A stretch of DNA of 24,898 bases from a virus: IMG/VR virus record IMGVR_UViG_3300030104_004276, positions 1 through 24,898 of that record, one strand, 5' to 3'. This document shows, piece after piece, positions 15,016 to 23,022 of the stretch (its first letter is position 1; each line of letters starts with the position of its first letter). Below the pieces are notes generated by a model that was not told the DNA's origin, made no database searches, and saw only the letters and a list, made by a program, of their open reading frames with translations. Both the position numbers and the translations under genes were made by a program.

Positions 15016-15902
15016 AAGTTCATTTTGCTGGATGTGAACAAATGGATTCTGTGTCGTTTTTAAATAGATTAGCAGACATTAGATATGGTTTATTTACTGT
15101 ATTTCCGTTTATAGCAGAAAAATTTGGAATCAAACCTATGAAATTAAGCACAATGATTGCTGAAGATGTTACTAACTATTTAGACGCTAAATATAAACAT
15201 TCAATAATGGATTCAGGTTTATTTACTTTAATGTTCGGTGCACACGCTGGGCCAAGAGATTACAATTTTTGTGTTAAGTGGCAAGATGCAATTGTTGATT
15301 TTGTAAAAAGTACTGGCTATTCAGGCACTGTGGTTGAAGTTGATTGTCAAAAAATATTAGGTGTTAAAACAGCTTGGGAGTTAAGAAAAAAACTTAAAAA
15401 ACAACTTCCTAACAATACTCAAATAAATGTTTGGCACTATGAAGACGGAAAACAAGGCTTGATTGAAATGGCTGAGTTTTCAGATTATATCGCTTTATCT
15501 ATTCCAGAATTTAGATCATTAGGCTGGAAAAATCTTCCTTTAAAAGTTATTCAATTATGTAAAATTATAAAAGATGTTAAGCCTGATATAAAAATTCATT
15601 TACTAGGATGTACACAAAAAAATATTATGAGAGTAGCTAAATTTTGTTATAGTTGTGACTCTACATCTTGGAAAGAAGTGAACAGATGGGGTGCTGGAGT
15701 GATATTTGATGGTGGAAGATATAAAAAAGTAAAAAGGTCATTAATAGAACATAACTCAAAAAAATTAGCACCATTAATTAAAAAATGTTTCAAAAAAGAT
15801 AAAGTAATAACAAATGTACCTGACGATCATTATGCAAATTATGTTTTAACTGCAATTTATCAGAAAAGAGAATATGAATTAAACGCGGGGAGTCAAGAAT
15901 GA
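15012..15902 (+). CDS. dpdA: DpdA-like DNA 7-deazaguanine transglycosylase
   Basis: A 296-residue TIM-barrel protein related to tRNA-guanine transglycosylases. IMDSGLFTLMFGAHAG (65-80) carries the first catalytic Asp (Asp67) in the DSG motif, VVEVDCQKI (107-115) a substrate-binding strand, and IHLLGCTQ (195-202) with FCYSCDSTSW (211-220) the second conserved block; Asp216 is a likely nucleophile. The Cys-rich zinc site of tRNA-guanine transglycosylases is missing, as expected for a short DNA-type enzyme. Phage DpdA proteins swap guanine for a 7-deazaguanine base in DNA. Overlap with neighbours on both sides (ATGA each) and location directly after folE/queE support this role against a tRNA role. 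Confidence 0.8.
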   Translation: MKVHFAGCEQMDSVSFLNRLADIRYGLFTVFPFIAEKFGIKPMKLSTMIAEDVTNYLDAKYKHSIMDSGLFTLMFGAHAGPRDYNFCVKWQDAIVDFVKSTGYSGTVVEVDCQKILGVKTAWELRKKLKKQLPNNTQINVWHYEDGKQGLIEMAEFSDYIALSIPEFRSLGWKNLPLKVIQLCKIIKDVKPDIKIHLLGCTQKNIMRVAKFCYSCDSTSWKEVNRWGAGVIFDGGRYKKVKRSLIEHNSKKLAPLIKKCFKKDKVITNVPDDHYANYVLTAIYQKREYELNAGSQE

Positions 15903-16543
15903 AAACACAATTAATTGAAATGGATGTTAAAGATTTGATAAAAGCTGATTGGAATTATAAATCAGACGGTACAGATGAACAAATCGAAAAATTAATGAAC
16001 AGCATTAACGTTGATAATTCTGTTGGAGTATTAGCAGTAAGAGAGATTAATAATAAATTTGAAGTAATAGATGGCAATCACAGATTAGAAGCGGTTATTA
16101 GATTAAACTGGGAAAAAGTACCTTGCGAAAACTTTGGAGAAATAAGTAAAGGAAAAGCAATTACAATAGCCAGAAGACGTAATCATAAATGGTTTGAAGA
16201 TGATCTTTTACAATATGCTCAAATATTTAAGGAAGATGTTGTGCCTGAATTTACAATGGATGAACTAGCAGATTTTATGCCCGACAGCTTAGAAGATATG
16301 GAAAACTTGTTAAAAATGGATGAGTTTGATTGGACTGAATTGCCAGAAGAAAAACCAGTTTACGATGAAGGATTAAAAACAATAAATATTAAAGTTCCTG
16401 AAAGCGTTTATGATATATGGTTAGAATGGAAACAGCTGTTAATTGAAAAAAGCAGTATAGACACAGACAGCAAAGCTTTTGAGTTTGCTATTGTTGAAGC
16501 ACTTAATTCATCGCCACAAATAGAGAGCGAACCTAATGAGTAA
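15899..16543 (+). CDS. ParB/sulfiredoxin-fold nuclease-like protein
   Basis: A 214-residue protein with a GGGGAG ribosome-binding site and an ATGA overlap with dpdA. The first 110 residues hold a ParB-type N-terminal domain: the variable first strand, a VGVLAVREINNKFEVIDGNH run, and the motif VIDGNHRLEAVIRL (56-69) with G-N-H-R, the phosphate/nucleotide-binding and catalytic box, then ARRRNHKWFEDD (91-102). Residues 110-214 are acidic and helical. Such ParB-like proteins often lie just upstream of terminase genes in phages and may act as nuclease or CTPase; no centromere-like sites were seen. Link to DNA modification is only positional. Confidence 0.75.
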   Translation: MKTQLIEMDVKDLIKADWNYKSDGTDEQIEKLMNSINVDNSVGVLAVREINNKFEVIDGNHRLEAVIRLNWEKVPCENFGEISKGKAITIARRRNHKWFEDDLLQYAQIFKEDVVPEFTMDELADFMPDSLEDMENLLKMDEFDWTELPEEKPVYDEGLKTINIKVPESVYDIWLEWKQLLIEKSSIDTDSKAFEFAIVEALNSSPQIESEPNE

Positions 16544-16892
16544 AAAAATGGGAAGACCTAAAAAATACAATATAGATAGCAAACAAGTTGAATCGCTTGC
16601 TTCATTTGGTTGCACAAATACAGAAATTGCATCTTTTTTTGGTTGCGATGAGAGTTTATTACGTAAGAGTTATTCCGAATTTCTGACAAAAGGGAGAGAT
16701 GCTGGAAAAATAAGACTAAGAAAAGCACAATGGAATCGAGCCTTAGGGAATAAAGATTCAATGGGAAATTGGTTAAATGATGGCTCTGTTCCAATGTTAA
16801 TTTGGCTTGGAAAACAAATACTAAACCAGAAAGATATGCCAGTTGACAATGAAGATGATTTATGTATGGGATTTGAAGTTAGTGAAATATAA
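16536..16892 (+). CDS. terS: Terminase small subunit
   Basis: A 118-residue protein starting MGRPKKYN, with a helix-turn-helix in SFGCTNTEIASFFGCDESLL (23-42) and a helical segment KIRLRKAQWNRAL. This is the order of many small terminases: DNA-binding helix-turn-helix, then an oligomerisation region ending near LIWLGKQILNQKD (88-100). It would recognise the packaging site and hand DNA to the large subunit. It overlaps the ParB-like gene by 8 bases and the large terminase frame by up to 50 bases, so the large subunit is likely translated by coupling. Confidence 0.8.
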   Translation: MSKKMGRPKKYNIDSKQVESLASFGCTNTEIASFFGCDESLLRKSYSEFLTKGRDAGKIRLRKAQWNRALGNKDSMGNWLNDGSVPMLIWLGKQILNQKDMPVDNEDDLCMGFEVSEI

Positions 16893-18117
16893 TTGTTTTA
16901 CACATCAAAAGAAGTTTATTGAAACTAAAGAAAAGTATCCAGCTTTAGTTGCTGGCTATGGTAGCGGTAAGACTTTGGCATTTTGTTTAAAGGCTTTGGC
17001 TGAACTAGGCAGAAACCCTAATAAAGTTATATTATTAGCGGAGCCAGTTTTTCCAATGGTAAGAGATGTATTACAACCAACATTAGAACAATGCTTAACA
17101 GATTTAAAATTTGGATTCGAATATAAGGCTTCAAATATGGAGTATAATATTAAATGGGGTAATGGTAAAGGTACTATTATTTTAAGATCAGCTGAAAATT
17201 GGCGTCGCTGGGCGGGATTGAATTTGGCTGGCTTTGCCATAGATGAGGCGGCGCTGTTAAAAGATGATAAAGCTTGGCGAATGGGATTGTCTAGATTAAG
17301 AGATGGAAACCACTTGTCAGGCTGGGTTGCAACTACACCTGAAGGCTTCAACTGGGTTTGGGAATACTGGGTTGATCAATCTAAAAATGGATACAATTTA
17401 ATTCAAGGCAAGACAACAGATAACAAATTTTTACCTCCTGAATTTGTTGAAAGCCTAAAAGAAAATTACGATGAAAAATTAATTAATGCTTATATTAACG
17501 GTAATTTCGTAAACTTACAGCAAGGTCAAACTTATTATTCATTTGACAGAAAAGAAAATGTAAAGGTTGTTAATTATGAAAAAAACAAAGTCATTCACAT
17601 CGGAATGGACTTCAACATCAACCCAATTACCGCAACCTTATTTCATATATCAGAAGGCTACAATGAGAGGAAAATACAAGTATTTGATGAAGTTAAACTC
17701 TACCACTCAGGCGGAAAAGATTTAATGACTCAAAGAATTGCAAAACATATAAAAAACAAATATCCAAACAGTCAAATCATATGTTATCCTGATCCAGCTG
17801 GTAAAGCCAAAAACACAAACGCCACTCACAGCGATCACGATATTTTAAGAAAAGAAGGATTTATTTTAAAAGTTCCAAACAAAGCACCTTCAGTTATAGA
17901 CAGCGTGAACGCTGTAAACAAAGCATTAGAATTTACAATAATAGATAATAGATGTAGAGGTCTGATTAGGGATTTAGAGCAAGTTAGCAACAAGGATGGG
18001 ACACGAGAAATTGACAAATCAAATTCTGAATTAACACATTTTTCAGATGGTTTTAGATATGCAATTCACTGGTTATATCCAGTACGTAAACCGACAACTA
18101 AATCATTTATGGCATAG
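16843..18117 (+). CDS. terL: Terminase large subunit
   Basis: A 424-residue packaging ATPase/nuclease. Walker A is GYGSGKT (38-44), Walker B FAIDEAA (131-137), and the coupling motif ATTP lies at 163-166. The nuclease domain begins at HIGMDFNINP (252-261), with DPAG and HFSDGFRYAI near the end holding further acidic metal ligands. It cuts concatemers and drives DNA into the head with ATP. Length is at the short end for this family (about 400-550). The start is unsure: ATGs at 16843, 16849 and 16855 lack a Shine-Dalgarno, and GTG at 16882 is an equally good option that overlaps the small-terminase stop less. Confidence 0.9.
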   Translation: MTMKMIYVWDLKLVKYNCFTHQKKFIETKEKYPALVAGYGSGKTLAFCLKALAELGRNPNKVILLAEPVFPMVRDVLQPTLEQCLTDLKFGFEYKASNMEYNIKWGNGKGTIILRSAENWRRWAGLNLAGFAIDEAALLKDDKAWRMGLSRLRDGNHLSGWVATTPEGFNWVWEYWVDQSKNGYNLIQGKTTDNKFLPPEFVESLKENYDEKLINAYINGNFVNLQQGQTYYSFDRKENVKVVNYEKNKVIHIGMDFNINPITATLFHISEGYNERKIQVFDEVKLYHSGGKDLMTQRIAKHIKNKYPNSQIICYPDPAGKAKNTNATHSDHDILRKEGFILKVPNKAPSVIDSVNAVNKALEFTIIDNRCRGLIRDLEQVSNKDGTREIDKSNSELTHFSDGFRYAIHWLYPVRKPTTKSFMA

Positions 18118-18126
18118 GAGAACAAA

Positions 18127-19494
18127 ATGTATCCACCTCTAATCACATCAACCGCAAGCGATATAATAGCGCAATCAATCTCACGTTTAAAATCTTACAA
18201 TCAAGATAAAATGTTTGAGATGCGAGATATGGCTATTGAATATTATACTTACAGCAATACAAAAAAATATATAGAACGATATTTTGAAGGATCGCTCCAA
18301 AAAGAAATCCCGCTTTATACACAAGCACTTACAAAAAGGTTGATAAATAGAATAAGCCTTACATATAAAGACGCGCCGATCAGAATAGTCGATAACGATT
18401 TGTATTCAGAAGTTACACATAAAAAAGATTTTATGATGAAAAAGTTTGAACGACTTCATAATTTATTAGGAACAATAGCTTTGCACGTTCATTGGTGTAA
18501 TGATAAATTTATGTATCACCCAATAATTAATTTTGTACCTATTTTTGATCCTTCTGATCCGATGACGCCAGTTGCGGTAACTTATCAAATTGGAAAAACA
18601 ACTGATGACATCACTCAAAGTCAAGAGGATCGATTTATGTACTGGAGCGCGGATGAACATTTTATGTTTGACGTTGATGGCAATAGATACGCTCCAACAG
18701 AATCAAATCCTGAAATGATTAACCCTTATGGCGTTTTACCATTTGCATTTGCACAACCAAATAATTCAGTAGATGAATTTTGGTGTGAATCAGGTATGGA
18801 TATTGTGCTGGCAAATAAGCAAATAGATATTGCAATGACAATGTTGCAACATCATATAAGATCAGCTGGAGGACAGTTTGTAATTGAAGGTAGAGTAGAT
18901 GAAAATGAGATAGAGGTAGGGTTAAACAAAGTGGTGGTTCTAGAGGATGGAAATATGAGCAATCTAAGTCCTAACACTGATATTAACGGTATCATTGAAG
19001 GGATAAAATTCCAGTTGCAACACATATTTCAGAATCACCACATAACCTTTGATTATGGTTTGAGCGGAAACAAATCAGGCGTTGCATTACGTATTGAAAA
19101 TATAGAGTTATTAGAAGCGCGAGAAGACGACGTTGAAAAGTTTAGAATTTTAGAAAAAGATGTTTATAAAATTGAACAACAGATTTACAATGTAGAAACT
19201 AATTCTGTTTTTCCTGATGACATTAAAATTGATTTTGCTGAAATAGAATTTCCAATCGAACCGCAATTAGAACAACAGTTGTGGGAATGGAAATGGACAC
19301 ACGGATTAGCAGATAAAATTGATTACTTACAATCTATTGACCCTGATGGATTTGCTGATATTAACAAGGCCATTGAATACCTTGAGGAGCGATCTAATAG
19401 AATACCCCAATCTCCTGAAACTAACAACGCCCCCCAAGATCAGCAAGTAGGGTCAAAACTTTTAAAAGCATTACAAACGCCTGAAGGAGAGTAA
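18127..19494 (+). CDS. Portal protein
   Basis: A 455-residue protein directly after the large terminase, with an AGGAG ribosome-binding site. It begins with a helical region, continues with beta/alpha wing segments (NPYGVLPFAFAQPNN at 219-233, then the long helix MDIVLANKQIDIAMTMLQHH, 242-261), and has a long helical C-terminal region with alternating charges and an acidic, Gln/Pro-rich tail. The order GVLPF..., the helix after it, and the IKFQLQHIFQNH helix (about 292-303) are typical of SPP1/HK97-type portals. The portal forms the 12-subunit ring at the packaging vertex. Assignment rests on position and pattern. Confidence 0.8.
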   Translation: MYPPLITSTASDIIAQSISRLKSYNQDKMFEMRDMAIEYYTYSNTKKYIERYFEGSLQKEIPLYTQALTKRLINRISLTYKDAPIRIVDNDLYSEVTHKKDFMMKKFERLHNLLGTIALHVHWCNDKFMYHPIINFVPIFDPSDPMTPVAVTYQIGKTTDDITQSQEDRFMYWSADEHFMFDVDGNRYAPTESNPEMINPYGVLPFAFAQPNNSVDEFWCESGMDIVLANKQIDIAMTMLQHHIRSAGGQFVIEGRVDENEIEVGLNKVVVLEDGNMSNLSPNTDINGIIEGIKFQLQHIFQNHHITFDYGLSGNKSGVALRIENIELLEAREDDVEKFRILEKDVYKIEQQIYNVETNSVFPDDIKIDFAEIEFPIEPQLEQQLWEWKWTHGLADKIDYLQSIDPDGFADINKAIEYLEERSNRIPQSPETNNAPQDQQVGSKLLKALQTPEGE

Positions 19495-20229
19495 ATGCCT
19501 TTAGGCGATACCGCAGAAAAAACAGCCTTAGCATACGAAAAGGTCATAACTGGTGTTATGGAAGACCTAGTTGATGAAATCTACTTTGCAGTTCCTAATC
19601 TTACAAAAGACGAAATTATTCAGTTAGTTGATACGATGGATTTAGAATATCTAGTATTAGATGAATTAGGACTAAGAGGAGAGATAGATGCAGTAATTAA
19701 TCAATATACATCAGTTCTAGGAGAGGTTGATTTTTTTGCTGGCATCAGTGAAGAATCAATTCAAGGATTAATTAATTTAGAAAAGCAAACTATAATTGCT
19801 AAGGCTAATTCAATAAGTAATATTGCAAGATCGGAAATAGCTAAAGGCGTATTGCTTGGCAAGAATAGAAACGATATGATTAAGGATTTGATTGAAACTA
19901 CTGGAATAAAACCATATCAAGCCGGAGTTGAATTAAACAACCAAATGAATAATTTTTCTTCTCAAGTTACTAGATTGCAAGCTGAAAACGCTCCAGCCAA
20001 TCAGACTTATATTTATGTTGGTCCAGCAGACAGCAAAACAAGACCGATCTGTTTGCAAATGTTGCAAGAAGGAGAAGTCACTTTAGATTACATTGAATCC
20101 ACTTATGGAAACGCCTTTGTTGAAAGAGGTGGTTATAATTGCAGACATTTTTGGCGTCCTTATTCACAAGAACTTTCAAGCATTAAAAAGAAACAGCAAA
20201 AACAATTAAAAACAATAGATGAAAAATAA
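19495..20229 (+). CDS. Minor head / head-morphogenesis protein (SPP1 gp7-like)
   Basis: A 244-residue protein whose start touches the portal stop (GGAGAG before the ATG). The N-terminal two-thirds is helical. The C-terminal YIYVGPADSKTRPIC (172-186) and GGYNCRHFWRPYS (212-224) form the conserved end block of the SPP1 gp7 / phage Mu F family, with Cys186 and Cys216 and His218 in it. These proteins are injected or assemble at the portal side of the head. The order portal-then-gp7-like is the standard head layout. Confidence 0.85.
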   Translation: MPLGDTAEKTALAYEKVITGVMEDLVDEIYFAVPNLTKDEIIQLVDTMDLEYLVLDELGLRGEIDAVINQYTSVLGEVDFFAGISEESIQGLINLEKQTIIAKANSISNIARSEIAKGVLLGKNRNDMIKDLIETTGIKPYQAGVELNNQMNNFSSQVTRLQAENAPANQTYIYVGPADSKTRPICLQMLQEGEVTLDYIESTYGNAFVERGGYNCRHFWRPYSQELSSIKKKQQKQLKTIDEK

Positions 20230-20743
20230 ATTAAAAAAAATATTTAGCAACATATCGAAGGGTCAAAAAATAAAGGGCGGCAGAGTAATCAAGAAAGGCG
20301 AACCGCTTGCTCCTAGTCTAACTCAAATGAAATTGGACAAAGCTGGCAAAAGAGTTGTAAATGCCTTAATTGCAATAGCAGATAAAGGCAAATTCTTTGG
20401 AGCAGAAAAAAAATATACAACAGAATATAAAAACAAAAAAAGTTCAGGCAAGGCACTTGGTAAAGGTAGAGCGCAAGCATCAAAGAAAACAAAACCTGAT
20501 TTAAAATTAAGCGGAGAAATGTTGCAAAGCTTAACTCACTTAATTAGCGTTAGAGGATTAGAGATTGGCTGGTTTAATAAAGCACAGACTGAAAAGGTTA
20601 TTGGCAATAAAGATCAGGGAAGATTTTTATTTCATAAAGATAAAATTCCAAAAGAAGTTAAAAAAATATTAGATGAAGAAGTAGATGGTATTATAGAAAC
20701 TGGATTAAAGATGGCAACGTTTAAAGTGATAGTAGGAAAATGA
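20219..20743 (+). CDS. Head-completion / virion-morphogenesis-like protein
   Basis: A 174-residue, very basic protein (Lys-rich first 100 residues) overlapping the head-morphogenesis gene by 11 bases. The middle DLKLSGEMLQSL (94-105) followed by a beta-rich HLISVRGLEIGWFN and a QGRFLFHKDKIPKEVKKIL segment (134-152) recalls the fold of small head-tail joining or virion-morphogenesis proteins (gpG/gp10-like), where an LSG...S helix precedes strands and an R-F-L/F motif. I cannot confirm the family from sequence alone. Location between minor head protein and scaffold suits a head or neck role. Confidence 0.45.
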   Translation: MKNKLKKIFSNISKGQKIKGGRVIKKGEPLAPSLTQMKLDKAGKRVVNALIAIADKGKFFGAEKKYTTEYKNKKSSGKALGKGRAQASKKTKPDLKLSGEMLQSLTHLISVRGLEIGWFNKAQTEKVIGNKDQGRFLFHKDKIPKEVKKILDEEVDGIIETGLKMATFKVIVGK

Positions 20744-21036
20744 CACCTTTTGAAGTATTAGAAAAATTTGGCTTGCCGATAGCAATGACGATTGCATTTG
20801 GATGGTATATATGGAAGCAAACTCAATTTATGCAAAAGTTCTTGATGGATGATATGGTTGAGAATATGCAAAGACTAGAGAAAATAATCATAACATTAAT
20901 ATCACAACAGAAAGAATTACAGATGGAAACTAAAGAATCATTAGCTGATATGAGAAGCAGTTATGAATCATTGGTTGAAATTGTTAAATCATTAACTGGC
21001 AACGGATTAAAAAAGAGGAGCAGACGCGATGAATAA
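20740..21036 (+). CDS. Holin-like membrane/coiled-coil protein
   Basis: A 98-residue protein with one hydrophobic segment near the N-terminus (GLPIAMTIAFGWYIW, 11-25), then a long charged helix containing heptad-like LEKIIITLISQQKEL and a basic end (KKRSRRDE). This is the layout of BhlA/UviB-type holins and of other small phage membrane proteins: one membrane segment, cytoplasmic coiled coil, positive tail. It overlaps the previous gene by 4 bases. Placement among head genes, away from the endolysin, is unusual for a holin; an assembly role at the membrane is an alternative. Confidence 0.55.
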   Translation: MTPFEVLEKFGLPIAMTIAFGWYIWKQTQFMQKFLMDDMVENMQRLEKIIITLISQQKELQMETKESLADMRSSYESLVEIVKSLTGNGLKKRSRRDE

Positions 21037-21217
21037 AATAATGGCAGTATTTTCAGGATTGATATATAAAATATTTATATCAAAAAAAGATATGTTAATT
21101 GAAAATATAAATAAAAAATTAGATTTTCCCCTAATGACTGAAGAAGATGAAAAACAGTTATTGGAAGGATTGTTCGATATGGTTGACGACGCTATGAAAG
21201 ACACATTTAAAAAATAG
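21029..21217 (+). CDS. Small hypothetical protein before the scaffold gene
   Basis: A 62-residue protein with a GAGGAG site and an 8-base overlap with the previous gene. It has a short hydrophobic N-terminus (MAVFSGLIYKIFI, 5-17), then a charged helical part, KLDFPLMTEEDEKQLLEGLFDMVDDAMKD. The first part could be a weak membrane anchor. No family is recognised. It ends just before a promoter-like sequence at 21219. Confidence 0.55.
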   Translation: MNKIMAVFSGLIYKIFISKKDMLIENINKKLDFPLMTEEDEKQLLEGLFDMVDDAMKDTFKK

Positions 21218-21218
21218 T

Positions 21219-21247
21219 TTGACACAAATCACAATTATAATTAACTT
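21219..21247 (+). promoter_or_regulatory. Weak promoter candidate before scaffold/capsid
   Basis: A perfect -35 TTGACA (21219-21224) is followed after 17 bases by TAACTT (21242-21247), a poor -10. A better-looking TATAAT lies at 21236-21241 but at 11 bases spacing, too close. A site here would boost scaffold and capsid expression, a common arrangement, but the evidence is modest. Confidence 0.35.
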
Positions 21248-21258
21248 AGAGGTAGATT

Positions 21259-21819
21259 ATGGATAAAGATATTCAAAATAACGACAATCAAGTCGAAAAA
21301 AAGACAACCGAAAGCGTTAACGATAACAGCGCAGTCGTCAATCAAGACGAAAAAAAGAACGATGATCATATGATTCCGAAACCTAGATTCGATGAAATAA
21401 ATAGTAAATACAAAAAACTTCAAGAAAAGGTTTCAGCATTTGAATTAGCTGAAGAAGAACGCGAAATGAACCAGTTAAAAGAAACTGGCGAATTAAAAGC
21501 GTTCTCTGAAAAAGTAATGGCAGAAAATAAAGAGTTAAAAGCGTTTAAAGAAATGAAAGACGCTGAAGAAGAGCAAGAACGGATTGAAACACTTGCTAAA
21601 ATGCCAGCTGAAGTTCAAGAAAAATTAAAAGATCATCCCCACGATGTAGTGAAGACCGTTTACGGACTTTACTCTCAACAAACTAATTCACCCAAAGTGA
21701 ATACAGCAAACCCAGTTCGTGACAAATTAGGCGTAGAATCCGCTGATGAGTTTTGGAACAAATCAGATGATTTTAAACGTAAGAACTGGAAAGATTATTT
21801 AAAAATTATTTCAAAATAA
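21259..21819 (+). CDS. Capsid scaffold protein
   Basis: A 186-residue, very acidic and charged protein with little hydrophobic core. The N-terminal 35 residues are Asn/Asp/Lys-rich and disordered-looking. IPKPRFDEINSKYKKLQEKV (39-58) opens a long coiled coil (to about residue 110), a pattern seen again and again in scaffold proteins upstream of capsid genes. The C-terminal ESADEFWNKSDDFKRKNW could be the capsid-binding end. It assists capsid assembly and then leaves or is cut. AGAGGTAG before the ATG is the ribosome-binding site. Confidence 0.75.
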   Translation: MDKDIQNNDNQVEKKTTESVNDNSAVVNQDEKKNDDHMIPKPRFDEINSKYKKLQEKVSAFELAEEEREMNQLKETGELKAFSEKVMAENKELKAFKEMKDAEEEQERIETLAKMPAEVQEKLKDHPHDVVKTVYGLYSQQTNSPKVNTANPVRDKLGVESADEFWNKSDDFKRKNWKDYLKIISK

Positions 21820-21850
21820 CTAACAACCTTTAAATAGGTAGGAGAAAAAA

Positions 21851-22795
21851 ATGGCATACAATGCGAATGCTGTGATTTCCGGTGGTCTAAATGGCGAAGG
21901 CACTAGAGCGGGAGAATCCTTTGCAACAGAAATTTGGGGACCGGCAGTTGAAACAGCAATAAAAGAAAAACTGGTATTAACTAACCTTTGCAACGACCTC
22001 AGTCCTTTAGTAGCAACACAAGGCGAAAGAATACACTTACCAAAGATCGATCAGGTAACTGCTGGAACTAAATCTGAAGGCGCAATCACTTGGGAAACAT
22101 CTTCAAGCGATGCTGGCGAAGAAGTATTGAACGTAGATACTCACAAATACGCCGCCGCACTTATTGAAGACGTTGTTCAGGTTCAAGGTAATTATGACCT
22201 TTTAAATATGTTTGCAAAAGAATTAGGTTATTCAATTGCAAATGCTGTTGATACAGCAATCGACACAGCAATCATTGATTCGCTTAAAGCTTCAGGCGGA
22301 CTGAACGCCGCGACTGAAATTGATATAAGTGGAACACCTATGGGAACAGAGGCTGACTTTGATGTCATCGCTACTTCTTGTTATGCACAAGACCCTGATC
22401 CAAACAATTGGACAATAGTTTTGTCGCCGGGTGTATATGCTAACCTAATGAACATCGCTGATCTTTCACTTGCAACTCAAGGCGCCGCTCTTGGTTCACA
22501 GTTCACTCAAACTGGTGTTGTTGCTAAAGCGTTTGGCTTTAATGTTATGATGAGTCAAAACGTAACAACAGCCACAACTGATATGGATTCAGCTGGAGGA
22601 ACTGACAACAAAGCTCCTCACGGCTATGTTCTTCATAAATCCGCTTGCCATATTGCATTTAGTCAGAAAGCTAGACTTCAATCTCAATATGATGTGGATT
22701 ACTTAGGAACTAAAGTAATCGCTGACACTATCTTCGGTATCTTGGTTAGATATGGAACCGCGGCTGGTCAAGTTAGATCATTCTTGCTTACTTAA
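21851..22795 (+). CDS. Major capsid protein (HK97-fold type)
   Basis: A 314-residue protein behind a strong site (GTAGGAGAAAAAA). After a flexible N-terminus, FATEIWGPAVETAIKEKLVL and an LCNDLSPLV segment lead to a beta-rich E-loop-like area (GAITWETSSSDAGEEV, 78-93), then a long helix region (NYDLLNMFAKELGYSIANAV, 113-132) and a C-terminal beta part ending ADTIFGILVRYGTAAGQVRS. The helix with paired LGYSIANAVDTAID and the ILSPGVYA block are typical of phage coat proteins of this type. Codon use is richer in GC-ending codons than neighbouring genes, as expected for a very highly expressed gene. Confidence 0.9.
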   Translation: MAYNANAVISGGLNGEGTRAGESFATEIWGPAVETAIKEKLVLTNLCNDLSPLVATQGERIHLPKIDQVTAGTKSEGAITWETSSSDAGEEVLNVDTHKYAAALIEDVVQVQGNYDLLNMFAKELGYSIANAVDTAIDTAIIDSLKASGGLNAATEIDISGTPMGTEADFDVIATSCYAQDPDPNNWTIVLSPGVYANLMNIADLSLATQGAALGSQFTQTGVVAKAFGFNVMMSQNVTTATTDMDSAGGTDNKAPHGYVLHKSACHIAFSQKARLQSQYDVDYLGTKVIADTIFGILVRYGTAAGQVRSFLLT

Positions 22796-22816
22796 TACAA
22801 ATGATGAACAGAGTAT

Positions 22817-22836
22817 GGGTGGCGTCATTGCCACCC
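22817..22836 (+). terminator. Perfect hairpin after the capsid gene
   Basis: GGGTGGC (22817-22823) and GCCACCC (22830-22836) form a perfect 7-base-pair stem with a six-base loop, 21 bases after the capsid stop. There is no T-run behind it (TTGCTCACT), so it is at best a partial terminator; a transcript-stabilising 3' end for the capsid message, or a modest terminator that reduces downstream expression, fits better. Confidence 0.55.
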
Positions 22837-22857
22837 TTGCTCACTACTGGGGATAAA

Positions 22858-23022
22858 ATGAATAAATTGAGACAAAGAATAGCAAATAAAAAATTAGGTT
22901 TAAAGGTTGAAAACAAACCTGATTCATCTTGGAAGGTTATTGACATAAAAGCTTATTTATTAAACAATGATATTGATTTTGATAACGTAACAAAAAAAGC
23001 CGATCTATTAAAGTTGGTTTAA
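22858..23022 (+). CDS. Small protein with HeH/LEM-like end
   Basis: A 54-residue protein from ATG 22858, chosen because GGGGAT lies just upstream; an earlier in-frame ATG at 22801 would run through the hairpin at 22817-22836 and has no ribosome-binding site. After a basic N-terminus, residues 24-54 (WKVIDIKAYLLNNDIDFDNV, then TKKADLLKLV) match the helix-extended-helix (HeH/LEM) pattern, D-I-K-x-Y-L...I-D-F...T-K-x-x-L-L. Such domains bind DNA or protein in phage head-completion proteins. Head-tail connector function is inferred from context only. Confidence 0.55.
   Translation: MNKLRQRIANKKLGLKVENKPDSSWKVIDIKAYLLNNDIDFDNVTKKADLLKLV

Noticed and set aside
16956-17351. Minus-strand 131-codon frame inside the large terminase
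   Set aside because: It lies wholly antisense to the ATPase domain with its Walker motifs, has no ribosome-binding site, and its translation has no recognisable pattern.
21219-21241. Perfect promoter with TTGACA and TATAAT
   Set aside because: Spacing is only 11 bases, too short for sigma70; kept only as a weak alternative with another -10.
22801-23022. Longer version of the HeH-like gene (start 22801)
   Set aside because: It would translate through a perfect hairpin, and has no ribosome-binding site; 22858 does.
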